NCBI GenBank assembly: GCA_021030905.1
Contig: JAGFMI010000006.1
Coordinates: 868,001 to 932,000, forward strand
Origin: Pyrenula massariospora
Taxonomy: Eukaryota > Ascomycota > Eurotiomycetes > Pyrenulales > Pyrenulaceae
Direction of reading: 5' to 3'
DNA length: 64,000 bases
Shown: piece after piece, positions 32,936-44,346 of the stretch
Layout: each line of letters begins with the position of its first letter
Position numbering within the stretch: position 1 is the stretch's first letter
Notes under the pieces: generated by a model
Database searches by the model: none
The model's input: the letters and a program-made list of their open reading frames with translations, nothing else
What the model was told of the DNA's origin: nothing
Program-made: the position numbers and the translations under genes

Positions 32936-34287
32936 TCACATCCGTCGAGACACAGCTATTAAAAGGATTGGTGGATGGTGAGAGTGAAACATCGTCAACT
33001 GCTCGGAGGGTGACAGACATTGAAAGTTTAGCTCATGAGTGTCCAGGTTTCTTTGGCCTAGAAAATCGTTAATGCATCGCGACAAACAAATAAATGGTGC
33101 TAACCGCATGCATTCTTGAAGGCCGCGATTGTAGCTATATTTCTGGCTGTGGCGCTAATAATAATGTGTGCTTCAGGGCACCTCCGAGCGCACATCTCCA
33201 AGGTCGAAGATAAAGGGTCTAGGGTATCTAAATCATAAGTCTGACAAGAGTAAGCTTCTGTAAAATCACACTTGGTGGTCATGCATTCGAAAGCTTCAGG
33301 CTTGGACATACCACGTCCGCCCCGATGACTAGATCGTAGGCGCATTCCGTATGTCCATGTGTAGACTCATTTTCGACAAAGAAGTCTTCGCCCCATCGTA
33401 GCTGCCTAGGCCAAATCTTAGAACTTAGACCGGAGAGAAGATTGCTTTCATTCAGATCCACATTCGTCTGGATTTCAGAAATTATGGCAGGATCGCCATC
33501 AGTAGAAACGACTAGTTTCGCGCCAAGGGTAGCGCACAAAATCGACAGGAAACCAGTTCCAGCACCCAATTCAAGAATACGTCTATTTTTTACAAAGGGG
33601 CGGCCTTCAGAGACAAGGTAAGAGCCGAGATGTAATGCAGCGCTCCAGGTGCGAAAACCAGTGGTTCCTTGTCTGCCAAGCAAGTTCGGGCGCTCGAGTA
33701 TGAGAATTCGTGGAGATTTGTCCCACACGTCAGCCAGTTCTGTGAAGTACGTCACTACTCTTTTTGTTTGCGCGGCTTCCAAATGCGAAGGGTCCTTAGC
33801 GATGGACATGTCGCTCATAGCTTGCATTAGGTCATCTGAAATCTCCTGATAAAAATGGTTTAGTATGATCCACTGAGTGTCTTAGGACACATCTAGTTGA
33901 AATAAAAATACAAAAGTCACAGAACAAAAGCATGGATCAAAGGAGACTCAGGGAAAGAAAGTTCCAATAGCCTACATCTTCGTCTGGATCTTTGAACGCA
34001 TCTTCAATGAGGGAGAGGAGGTGTTTGAGAATTCGTCTTCGGTACGGTAGAGGAGGCACATAGGGCAAATTCCGGACATCAAATAAAGAATGGAACAAAA
34101 AAGACTGAACCTCCAGAGACCGTAGACTCTGAGGTTCGGGATACTTCAAATCAGAGCATAGCTGCTGGCATTGGCGACAGAACAGGGCAACGGCTTGATT
34201 AGGGATCGGAACGCAGTCCTCAGCAGCGTCCAAGGCCAGCTTCTGAGCAGCTGTATTTATTTTTTCGGGTTGTGCAGTGATATCCAT
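32936..34287 (-). CDS. eEF2-lysine methyltransferase-like protein (EFM3/FAM86 type)
   Basis: Four exons (34287-33976, 33845-33312, 33240-33105, 33057-32936) join in frame to 367 residues. The N-terminal third fits the FAM86-type extension (LRSLEVQSFLFHSLFDVRN, YRRRILKHLLSLIEDAFKDP). The seven-beta-strand methyltransferase domain follows: the GTTGFRTWSAALHLGSYL entry, then motif I LELGAGTGFLSILCATLGA, then VVSTDGDP and YDLVIGADV. Members of this group (Efm3 in yeast, EEF2KMT in human) methylate a lysine of elongation factor 2 in the cytosol. The last, short exon was found from the splice pattern and gives a plausible hydrophobic end (PPILLIAVSRRM). The gene is head to head with RPS24. It could be another Methyltransf_16 protein, but the N-terminal extension favours EFM3. 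Confidence 0.85.
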
Positions 34288-34603
34288 CACATTTTGTGCT
34301 TTCAAGATGTGGGAAAGAAAGGGAAAGACTTAGGGCGAGATAAAAGTCACTGGGGAGCCCTCAAAGATCCATTCATAGTATGAATACGCAACATTTTGTA
34401 TGTCATAAGAGATGTTAAAGATCCCAGAGTGATGGAAGTCGGATGCGAAGACGGGATGATCTCTCGGGAAATCTTTTTTCCGGCGCGACAAACCAAACTC
34501 TTGGCGCACAACGCTTTGCGAAATTGGCAGCACCTCAATCTAGAGATTCTTTTCATCCACGTTTCAATTAATTGCAGCATAGTCTTCCCTCCTGGCTGCA
34601 AAA
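34288..34603. promoter_or_regulatory. Shared divergent promoter, methyltransferase / RPS24
   Basis: Only 316 bases lie between the two start codons, so transcription of both genes must start here. I see no defined element; the role follows from gene order. Confidence 0.55.
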
Positions 34604-35159
34604 ATGGCAGACCGCGAGCAGCCAGTGACACTGCGCACTCGCAAATTCATCCGCAATCCCCTCCTAGGCAGAAAGCAAATGGTTGTGTAAGTTTGCAACA
34701 GGGCCAGGGCCACAAAACATATCATCTCGATCTTCTAACATCACGAACCAGTGACGTCCTCCACCCTAATAGAGCCAACGTCTCTAAAGATGAACTACGT
34801 ACCAAGCTATCCGAACTCTACAAATCGAACAAGGACCAAGTCTCTGTATTCGGTCTTCGGACACAATACGGTGGTGGCAAGAGCACAGGTTTTGCATTGA
34901 TCTATGATTCGCATGAGGCTATGAAGAAGTTCGAACCACGTTACCGGCTGGTCAGGATTGGAGCCGCCCAGAAGATTGAGAAGGCGAGCAGACAACAGAG
35001 TATGTTATGCTTTGGAGCGACATCTTCTTGTTATAGTATAGAGTGATGCAGAGGCTAATTCGTTTTCTCATTTCAACAGGAAAGCAGAGGAAAAACCGAG
35101 CGAAGGAGTTCCGCGGTACAGCAAAGACGAAGGGTGCGTCAAAGGACAAGAAGAAATGA
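34604..35159 (+). CDS. RPS24: 40S ribosomal protein eS24 (RPS24)
   Basis: This is a eukaryote-specific small-subunit protein needed for 18S rRNA processing. Three exons (34604-34686, 34752-34999, 35080-35159) join to 136 residues. [40 protein letters not shown] and [20 protein letters not shown] are hallmark blocks, and the C-terminus is lysine-rich ([11 protein letters not shown]). The last intron splits an Arg codon (A|GA), which gives [16 protein letters not shown] as in other fungi. Confidence 0.97.
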
Positions 35160-35928
35160 GACGGTCGATGAGAGGTTGTGGAGGGCTGCTAACGGGAAAC
35201 CTGGAATTTTGCTGGCTATGGCTTTTTTTGAGATCTCGACAGCTGTTTGTCGTAAATGGTCCACAAGGCATTTAGCAGAACCAGTAACTTCGAATCAATT
35301 ACTATGCCATGCTACTTCTTTCAATGCCAGATGCCCCCGTGCAGGGCCCTATTTCTTAAACGTTGCAAGCCATTACATTTTTGGCTGTGGTCTTAGTGTC
35401 TGTACTGCGCTTACATGATCTAGCTTTCATGTAAGGCATCTATTAATGCTTCCACATCTATCTCTGGCAACTTGAATACACCTGCTAAGCATCACAGCCA
35501 GAGATGATATGAGGCAAAGGAATGTGCCGACGCGATGCCTTCTCATTTTTGATGGACCCATTCCCATATGTAGCCCCTTTATCCCAACCGGCAAGCTGAT
35601 CCAGATTCAACCCGAAATACAAATGCCCGAAACTTTGCCGCCGTATTACCTGCCAGCTAGGTCGCCCGTGGCTAAGCAATGCACCTTTTATTTCCCGAAA
35701 AGATAAGGTAATTTTTTTGACGCCGCCAAATTGATGTGAATTAAACCAAAAACTTTTGAAGGTCCCCAAAATCCAAAAAGGTTAAACGGAAAATGATAGT
35801 TCGCCTGACATTGCCGTTGGTCCTATGTGTCCCATTCCTATACGCCTTGACCGCTCGGAATATGAATGGCTGTAAATAGCAGGTTCTTTCCTTCATATAA
35901 TACAAAACTCCGATGAAACGTGGCTGGC
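35160..35928. other. Convergent 3' flanks, no gene seen
   Basis: This 0.77-kb interval lies between convergent RPS24 and the Zn2Cys6 gene. Only short frames are present. Confidence 0.55.
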
Positions 35929-37491
35929 CTAGTATCCAGTGGGATTGCTCAAAGATGGAATAGGAGTTGGTCTATTTGTTGTCCCAAAGCCAGCATTCTC
36001 CTGTCTCACGGGAGAGTACGGGCTTGGCAAAGGTTGAGCTCGTGTGTAAGGTTCACCGTTAGCAAGGGAACCCATCGTAGCCGCATCTGGAGCGGATCCT
36101 CTTCGGACGCCACTCTCAGAACTGTATCCATAGCTTTCTGCTGTTGAGCTATCCGTGGATATATCATTTGCAATAGAGACTGTTCCATTAGAGCTGGGCG
36201 TGCTGGTACTTCCAAATGTATTTGATCTGGTGTTTGTGCCGACTGGATGACTAGAGGTAGCTGACTGCGCAAGATGCTTTGGGCTCCGTGAAGCTTGAGT
36301 AAAGCTAAAACCCATTTCAGACGGTTCAGATGTTCCTTCTGATCTGCCAGCGCTGCCATGGACACTCCTCAAGCGGTTCTCATTGCCATACGCCTCAGTC
36401 GGGCTCCACATGTTGCTCAGACGATAAGCCGCAGAGCCCAGCGCTTGTTGATCCCCCATTGAATCGCCGAGGGGCATTGATCCGGGATAATATCTTGTGG
36501 GATTAGGATCGGGTAAAATTCGATCAGAAGAGGCCGTGCCGGCCGATATGACGGAGCTCACGGACGGAAAGGTGGATGAAACTTCGCTAGGGGTTGGTGT
36601 GCCGATGAAAGAATTGGCTGACGGGTTTATAGCACTGGACGAGCTTGTATCTGGATAGGCGGTTCCATGTTGTCTCATATTTGATGAACATGCCCAATGC
36701 TTTGGGCTTGCTGCAGATCCATAAAAACCATTCACGTTGTTTGGGAGCATGTATGCGGGGGATACAGATGATTGAACGTTATAGTACGCCGGGCTTTCAT
36801 CTTGACCGGTCGAAAATTGATTTCTCCCTAAACTCGGGCCGGAAGTCGGTCCATAATAGTCACAAGAAGCTTGTATCTGACTGATGGGTTCTGCTCCGAA
36901 ATGATATGGCGAAATTGTGTATGAGCCTGGCCGTGGAACATTCCACATAGCCGACCTGCTGCTTGGAGAGTACATGAGCCCAGACGTCTGACACTCCTGT
37001 GATGAAACCTAGTAGTAGCGAAGGTGTGAGAAACATTACATATCTTCGGGTTTTCACTCACTCTTAAGAATTGGCAATTATTTGCACCAGAGTTTTGACA
37101 ATTTTGACAACCTTGCTGGTCGCCATTATCTCCAGTGCATTTGATCTTCCTCTTTCGGCACCTCTGGCACTAGGCGGAAGTTTGTCAGTTAGAGCTCTAG
37201 GATTGGTATTTTGATCGTGGCTCAAACATACTGCGACGGCAATGCGGCGTCTTTGACCTCCAGGTTTTCCATCGACATCAGATGATTGACTGGTTGGAAG
37301 AGGATCTGTCGAGTCAAATTGTGGATCTACTAGGCTATGCTGAGCTAGGGTGTATGGATGCCTCCGTGCTGGGCGTCCGCAGAAATCAAGCTCGGATATT
37401 CCTTCTCCATGGAGTGGAGGTGGGAGTGATTGTGTAAGCTTGATTTGTATTAGCACGTGTATCTGCTGTAGGAAGTTAATTAACTTACCAT
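35929..37491 (-). CDS. Zn2Cys6 transcription factor
   Basis: The proposed model has four coding exons (37491-37489, 37438-37232, 37169-37062, 36996-35929) and 461 residues. The DNA-binding motif CQRCRKRKIKC plus GCQNC and NNC gives C-X2-C-X6-C...C-X2-C...C near residues 70-97, preceded by GGQRRRIAVA. The rest is Ser, Thr, Pro and Asn-rich with no fungal-TF middle domain visible. The start is notable: an ATG at 37491 is directly followed by GTAAGT, a branch-like TGCTAAT and an AAG acceptor. The next exon (LTQSLPPPLHGEGISELDF...) is open in frame and has no other usable ATG. The downstream ATG at 37410 lies in another frame that stops after 21 codons. An upstream start within the open frame at 37492-37651 cannot be excluded. 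The target genes are unknown. Confidence 0.8.
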
Positions 37492-38399
37492 TCTCGTGTA
37501 GAAAAATGGGAGCAAGAAGAAAAAATGAGGCTCGTAGTGATTTCAAGCACGTCGTCTCCAACTTTGCAACGAAGTCGAGGCTTGTACACCAACACGAAAT
37601 GCTATGAAAGGAACGGTAAGGAGAGGCTTCCTCGCAGAAGGCGTACTTCAAAACTCCAGGGCAAAACCGTGTGACCTCTTTTTAGCATCCGATTGAGTCC
37701 TCAATGCCGTTTAAAGGGTTGAAAAATATGCAAGGCACTGATTGCTCGTGTGGAGTTCAAGATTACGATTGCGGTTGGATGAATTGGACATGACAGATAT
37801 CCATGGTAGAAAATGACACTATATTGATAGTTAATAGCTTTTACTACCTTTGAAGGTGTTCTACATGAAAGCAGACACCCAGGCCATTCTGAGTAGTTGC
37901 ACAACGCCATGCAGCCGACCGTGGTACGCTCTTGCAATACATGTCGAGACGTTGGATGCTGTGCAGGTAAATTCCTGCAAGGCGCTGAGGATTCTTTTCC
38001 TCGTCGGACATCTACAAGATGCAGGAGAAATTGTGATACTGAAGTAACGGTCTTGCGCGGTGGCAGGGAACGGGATTTAGCAAGCGAAAAATCTCTTGAA
38101 TGATGTAAGAGGCGTAAGTAGCTCAACAGAGATCAGGCATTAGGTCTAGAGATTTGTCTAACGAGAACTATCTAGACAAACAGCGACGGGATGGAATGTT
38201 GATCACTGAAGAAGTTGCAGCCACGAAAAATACGGATAACTTACTACATGCATGTAACCAATACGTGGCATTCACGGTATTACCATGGCAATTTCATGAT
38301 TTTTGATGGCGCTTGTTTGCTGTCATGGTGCTTGTAAGCGAAGGTGATTGGAGCCCCCAGTGAATAGTGGCATGGGTGAGCAAACGAAGTAGGTGAGCG
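37492..38399. other. Upstream region of the Zn2Cys6 gene, no gene seen
   Basis: About 0.9 kb likely to hold the promoter and 5' UTR of the regulator. Open frames on both strands lack recognisable features. Confidence 0.5.
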
Positions 38400-40466
38400 C
38401 TAGCCTGGATGGCCACCCACACTGAAGTCAGAAAGCCAAGCAAAAGTCCCAAAAAGATCATCGGACCACTTCTTCCCATCCGCGTCATCTATAGGACCGG
38501 CTACGTTCTGGCTCAGATGAATTTCATTCAGAACCGGATGGAGAAGCGATGAGGACCAACAATCGAAGAACCCTGGATCGGGCCGGCCTGCGCAGCGCAA
38601 ACGCGAGGGCCTTAGACGGTACCCATCATCAGCTCCAAATATCCATGCCGCACACAGTACATGGAAGCGCAAACTAGCTGGTGACAGCGGTGGAGTTGGG
38701 AGATTCTCGGAGAATTTTTGTGCTCCCAGAGAAGCAGAGAACCGATAGCTTTCAAGATACACACGGTAATAATTGACCCACAGATACCAGACGTGGGTGA
38801 CGTGACCCTTCTTCTCTTGTCGCAGCGGACGTTGTTCAAGTTTTGGAGCGCACGAGCGATAAGAAATTGGAAAATGCGCGCTCGGCAGCCTGCAGAAGCC
38901 AGCGCATAATATGAGGCTAGCGTGGCGAATGCCACCTTAATTGAGGGTACTGCTGATGTCCTGGAGACATTTGATAGGTTGATTGCTGCCCCGACACGAG
39001 CGTCCCGCAGCCTCTCAAAGAGTCATTGGGTCACACGGAATTCAAGTGCCTTCTCAAGCATGAAGATCAGGCTTTATCCGGTTGAAATCGTATCGAGATG
39101 GGAAGGACTGCTTGTAGTGTGTTGACAATTTCGTTGAGAGTGGTGCCGAGGCTTATGCTTTCACGAGCTCAGCAAAGAATTCAATTTCATATGAACCTTG
39201 CAAGCCAGAGCAAGAACTTCCATAGAAGCGCTTCCGGGACAAGTTAGCAACGCCGAAGCAACGAAATTTGCATGAGCCGTGTCTCTCTCACAAGAAGATG
39301 GCACACTTATCTCCCAAGGCTCAATGCTGCCTCCGGTCACGCTCCCTGGATGGCGAGAGGCGGTACCGTCGGAATGTGCAGAAAAGCAAGAGGCAGCGCT
39401 TGCAACGTCGCTGAACCCCATCCACGTGCTAGAGGACTTTAGAAGACCAGTACGTACAGTGATCGACTGCAAGGATGTGTTGATGCGCCAGGGGCTTAGC
39501 ATTCAACCGGATGTCGCGCTATCCAGGTGTTGTACAACATCAGGCCAATGCTTGTCAACATCCGGGCTGATGCGAAGCCAGTTTTCCGATAAATGTCCTA
39601 GCAGGACCCTCATCCAGACGTGCGTCAAAAGTCTGTGAGAGTATGTATCCAGGCGCGGGGCCGTATTTGTTCCAAAGAGGCTATGCGTGAGCAGATACTT
39701 CCCACAACATCCAACAAGTCCAAGTGCTAAAAATATGGTGAAATTCACTTGTTCAGCGAGGGTGCACGAAGAGTCTGTTAGGGAATTCGTGTTACATGCC
39801 GAAGTAGCATCTTCCACCAAGTGGTGGAGGGTTGTAGTTTTCGCGGAATGATCCACACAGTGCGAACATGCTTGGTAAAGGGGCAAATCGCCTACCATTG
39901 AACCTTTCCCTGCAATCAAGAGCACAGCGGCCACAATGGCGATCGAGATATGCTGTGCGATCCAAGGTGTGTCTGCCTTGCTCGTTCACGATGAGAATTT
40001 TTGGGCCAGGAAATTGGTGATCGTGCCCTGAAATCGAGTGATAACTCCTGAAGGACAAAACTTGGGCAGCTTACTCAGGATCATGTCAGCAAAATTGAGT
40101 GCTAAAGCGTAATATCTCTTGGATGCGCGACGACATATGCAACCAAATACTCTGGAGAACAACATTGTACTCAGGAGCGAAGGGTGGGGCGAACTTCAGG
40201 CTGCCTCCCTGAGGTATCCAAAGCACAGAGCGGCGAGAATTGGAAGAGAACAAGGCTGGGGTACAGAAGGCTTCAGCCCGATTATTAGCCGGTCCGGGGT
40301 GCCGTGGGTGCCCAGCCGTGCGTGTTGTGCTCGAGGCTAGCCTCGGAAGCAGCCTTTGCTTGGCGCCAAGATCTGTGCAATTCATCCTCACCTCTGTCGG
40401 CGCCATCCTAGGGTGATCTCGGCCGTAGTCGAGACCAAGGAAAACAAGGTTGCACGTCATTTTCAA
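38400..40466 (-). other. Unresolved block of long minus-strand frames, possible decayed or unmodelled gene
   Basis: A single minus-strand frame from 39934 to 38612 (441 codons) is interrupted by only four or five stops, including TGA at 39505-39503 and 39025-39023. It contains hydrophobic stretches (ISIAIVAAVLLIAGKG, FTIFLALGLVGCCGKYLL) and FATLASYYALASAGCRAR. A second frame is open from about 38935 to 38400 (HVTHVWYLWVNYYRVYLESY). Upstream frames start at 40466 and near 40170 (MLFSRVFGCICRRASKRYYA). I recognise no family and could not find a consistent set of introns. It may be a multi-exon membrane protein, a pseudogene or chance. Confidence 0.35.
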
Positions 40467-40685
40467 GCTTTCATGTAAGACAATATGTTTCGTCCATGCT
40501 GATGCAGCAAGTCTTTGCTGTATCTTCGTGAGTAAGGGGCACGGTGAGCAGCACCCGCCTTGTCGAAAACTTAATCACTTGACCTAGACGAACGCAATTA
40601 TACTTCACTGGTTAATCCCCTATACAGCTCTAATGTACTACTTGGGCACGGCGATAACCAAGGGACTACACCTTAAGATCTTATG

Positions 40686-42055
40686 ATGAGTGTTCTAATA
40701 GAGACCTCGCTCGGGGACCTTGTAGTCGACTTGTTTTCTCAAAAGGCTCCTAAATTATGCGAAAAGTGAGAGAACAGTTAGGCTTTCCTAGTTGACCCCA
40801 GCTAACACGTGATAGTTTCCTCAAATTATGCAAGTCTAAATATTATAATTTCGCTCCGGTACATAGCGTTCAAAAGAACTTTTCCTTCCAGACTGGAGAC
40901 CCTCTTGGGCCAGATTCTCCAGAGAGTGATGGTGGTTCATCGATTTGGGGTTTACTTGATGGACCCACTTACAAAACCTTTTCCACCGACCTCGATCCGA
41001 AAATGAAGCACAGCATTAGAGGTACAGTAAGCATGGCAACAGTCCCATCTTCTGACGACCCGGATATTCGCCTCGCAGGAAGTCAATTCATCGTGACGTT
41101 AAGTGACAATCTTGACTACCTTGATGGCAAAGCTGCAATTTTTGGGATGGTCGTGGAAGGCTTCGACACTTTAGAAAAGATCAACGAGTCGTTTGTCGAT
41201 GCGAATGGCCGTCCTCTGAAAGATATTCGGCTCCGCCACACGACCATCCTGGACGATCCTTTCGATGACCCGCCAGGGCTCAGGGAACCATCGCAAAGCC
41301 CCCTTCCTTCTAAGGCTCAACTTGCTACGGTCATGATCGCTGATGATGAAGAGCTTGATGAAAACATGGATGAAGAGGCCGCAGAAAAGCTGCGGAGAGA
41401 GTGTGAAGCTAGAGCTCAAGCTTTAACTCTCGAAATGGTTGGAGATCTACCATTTGCAGAAGTGAAACCCCCAGAGAACGTCCTCTTCGTCTGCAAGCTC
41501 AATCCGGTGACTCAAGATGAAGACCTAGATCTCATCTTTAGTCGATTTGGGAAGATTTTGTCCTGTGAGGTAATCCGAGATAAACGTACAGGGGACAGCC
41601 TCCAATACGCTTTCATAGAATTTGAGAATCAGAAGGATTGCGAGCAGGCTTATTTCAAGATGCAAGATGTCTTGATCGATGATCACCGCATTCACGTCGA
41701 TTTCTCACAAAGCGTTTCAAAGCTGTCCGACAGCTGGCGAACAGCCACTAATTCGAAGCGAGCAGGCCAGAGGGGCGGCTTTGGAGGCGTATCAAACCTC
41801 GAGAAGAAGAGTCAATATAAGACCTCTGAGCACACCGGACGGCCGAAATACGGCATGGTATTTGATCAACACGATCTACGGTGGACTCGGCCTGGAGAGA
41901 AAAGCGAACGAACGCGCCAGGATCGATCAAGAAGTAGAAGCCCGAGGCGTAAAGATCGGTACGAAGATGGAACATATGGCCGTCGCAAAGGAGATTATGA
42001 TCTTGATGCAGACCACCGGAGAAGAAAAGAGAGTGAATGGGGACGTCGACGGTGA
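40686..42055 (+). CDS. Cyclophilin-RRM peptidyl-prolyl isomerase, PPIL4/Cyp6 type
   Basis: This is a nuclear prolyl cis-trans isomerase fused to an RNA-recognition motif, associated with spliceosomes in other eukaryotes. Two exons (40686-40765, 40816-42055) join to 439 residues. The cyclophilin domain (1-165) starts [20 protein letters not shown] and continues [20 protein letters not shown] across the splice. The RRM at about 240-320 shows RNP2 LFVCKLNP and RNP1 LQYAFIEFE. The C-terminus is an Arg/Ser/Asp-rich tail ([16 protein letters not shown]). An ATG three bases upstream (40683) would add one Met. Length and domain order match the conserved Pezizomycotina protein. Confidence 0.95.
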
Positions 42056-43350
42056 CATGACTTTCCAGCGCCTCCAGTTGTCTGAAACCTACCTTTTTGG
42101 ACCTACGAGTCAATAGGGAAGACAAGTCTGAAAATTAGCTCGTTAGAAAGTATACGCAAAGGATTTGTCTGGTACTATCCTCTCAGCACGAGAGTATCGG
42201 CTTCAGCGGGACGCCGATGTTTACTGGCAAGGCTGCAAGATCTTATGTTAAAGAGGTAAGTATTATTTCCGATTCACGACTTCCTCGGACTAATCGTTTA
42301 CTCTTCAGCGGCTGTTCCGGCTCCGGCTTCTGTGATATAGTACGTTGGATTGGACCCGAGTCTTTGTGAGCCCGTATGTGGTACGCAAAACTAACCTAAG
42401 TGCTCTACCGTCATATTGCAAGAGCGCTTCCAAACAACATGGAAGTTGGGATGGTTTCAGCTCCGCGGCGTACCGCAAATTAGATAGGACGCCTTCACTT
42501 CGCTTCGTTTAACATGCCGCTAGAGAGGTCTATTAGACCAAGTGAGCTTAAACAGTCGCTGCATCGACGAGGCTTAGAAGCCACGGTTCATTCGCGGTGA
42601 CTGTCGTTGGTGATGAGTTCGCTGCCCAATTCACTGCCAAACATCTAGCCTATAGCATGTAGGCTATCACTTCAGAGATGGGCCAGTTCCATCACACAAG
42701 TATTTCAGAAAGCCTCGAGATACCCACTAACCTGTTTTCATGTCTTTTTTGAAGACCTTTCTGGCATTCAACTTGCAAGTGCAAATGACGAGGTTCGAGA
42801 TTTTGCTCCGAACCGAGATCGTAGCGGCCGCGGGTGCCAAGGCCGACTTCTAGAACGTGCTGCCTCAGGGTAGACAGGATTTTCTCATCTCCAATCCATC
42901 TCATTCTGCGCGCATCGTCTGGCCCAGGGTGTCGTGTGCGGTAGCTCTAGGGTATCTCGGTGGGCGGGAAGTGCTGGAAGAGCTGCGAGGGTGGAAGTGC
43001 TACTTGTAAGTGCCGGCCCTCACATCTTACTGCATCTGCAGCCAGCCTAGAATCTGTGCGCGACCGCCACTAATACGTTGTGCGCAGTTCAGGAACAGTC
43101 GCAATAATAAGGTCGCTTAGGTAAAGCATCGGCGTCCCTTTCGAACACCATGTTTTCTCTCACCTTTTGGTTCCCTTTTATCCGTAGTCCTTTCGCTTGG
43201 CCTACTTTGGCTCTCGGCTGTCTATCACGAAAATCATGGGAGAAGAAAACCCTACAAGTCGTCTCCGGACCGAAGTGTTTGGACTAAAACCCGGGACTGA
43301 TCTGAAGACTATGAATAGGATTGGATATCGCCGGATCTTTCCTTTGAAAA
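42056..43350. other. Intergenic, 1.3 kb, no gene seen
   Basis: Between the cyclophilin stop and the CCHC protein start. The proximal 150 bases before the ATG are pyrimidine-rich (CTTTTGGTTCCCTTTTATCC), which fits a housekeeping promoter. No supportable frame is present. Confidence 0.5.
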
Positions 43351-44346
43351 ATGTCTCTCTCTCGTCGAGCTTGCTACAAGTGCGGCAATGTTGGCCACTA
43401 TGCGGGTATGTGTTTGGATATCATTGGATGAAGAAGGGGTGCTGATGCTAGCAGAGGTTTGCTCCTCTTCCGAGCGGCTGTGCTATAACTGTGAGCGGAC
43501 AATGCGACAACCGTTGATATTGCACTTGCTGACCTTATCCCAGGCAAACAACCAGGTAAGCCACCTTGAACGACATTACATGGCTTAAATTGAAGCCAAA
43601 ACTTCTCACGCTGAGTTTTTCAGGCCATGAATCAAATCAATGTCCTCACCCGAGATCAGCTGAAAGTATGTTCACAATTGAGCTATTCGCTTTGCATAAC
43701 TGATCTACTCTTCAGGCAAACAGTGCTATCATTGTCAAGGGCTTGGTCATGTTCAAGCCGATTGCCCGACGCTTCGCTTGAGTGGCGGTGCAACCAGTGG
43801 TCGATGCTACTCCTGCGGTCAGATAGGCCACCTCGCTGTGAGTAGCTTGAGCTAGAATATACCCGTTGCTAAATGTTGTATTTAGCGAAATTGTCCGACA
43901 CCTGGGACAGCAGGCCCGATTCGTGGCGCTGCTGCGCCACGCGGCGGTTTTGGCGGTGGATATCGTGGTGGCTTCGTTGGTGGGCCGCGTGCAGCCACTT
44001 GCTACAAGTGTGGTGGACCGAACCACTATGCACGGGACTGTCAAGCTCAGGCTATGAAATGTTATGCCTGCGGTAAACTTGTGCGCTGTCCTACCTGTAG
44101 GTGTTGGATCATAGCTGAACTAAACAGGGTCACATATCGCGCGACTGTACCGCTCCGAATGGTGGACCTCTCAACTCAGCTGGCAAAGTCTGTTACAAAT
44201 GTGGTCAAGCTGGCCATATCTCGCGTGATTGCACAGCCACCGAGGCGAATGGCACGACGGTCACAGAACCTACTACGGCACCTGTTGCGGACGGCAACGC
44301 TGCTTCAGCAGTTCCGCCTGCCACTGCCACCGCTGCTGTAGCGTAA
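43351..44346 (+). CDS. GIS2: CCHC zinc-knuckle nucleic-acid-binding protein, GIS2/CNBP type
   Basis: This cytoplasmic RNA-binding protein, by homology with yeast Gis2 and human CNBP, associates with translating mRNAs. Seven exons (43351-43405, 43455-43490, 43544-43555, 43624-43665, 43716-43837, 43886-44080, 44128-44346) join to 226 residues. The product has seven C-X2-C-X4-H-X4-C knuckles: CYKCGNVGHYAEVC, CYNCKQPGHESNQC, CYHCQGLGHVQADC, CYSCGQIGHLARNC, CYKCGGPNHYARDC, CYACGKLGHISRDC and CYKCGQAGHISRDC. A Gly/Arg-rich linker (RGGFGGGYRGGF) lies between knuckles four and five, and the tail is Ala/Thr-rich. The third exon is only 12 nt and is needed to complete knuckle two. At intron 1 two acceptors are 3 nt apart; the second keeps the standard spacing in knuckle one. 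Confidence 0.94.

Noticed and set aside
37233-37410. Apparent frameshift at the start of the Zn2Cys6 gene (ATG at 37410 opens MEKEYPSLIS but stops after 21 codons)
   Set aside because: A canonical 50-nt intron just upstream joins an ATG at 37491 in frame to the zinc-cluster exon, so no frameshift is needed.
39023-39505. TGA read as Trp (alternative code) in the unresolved block
   Set aside because: All confident genes in the window use TGA only as a stop, so decay or misplaced introns are simpler.
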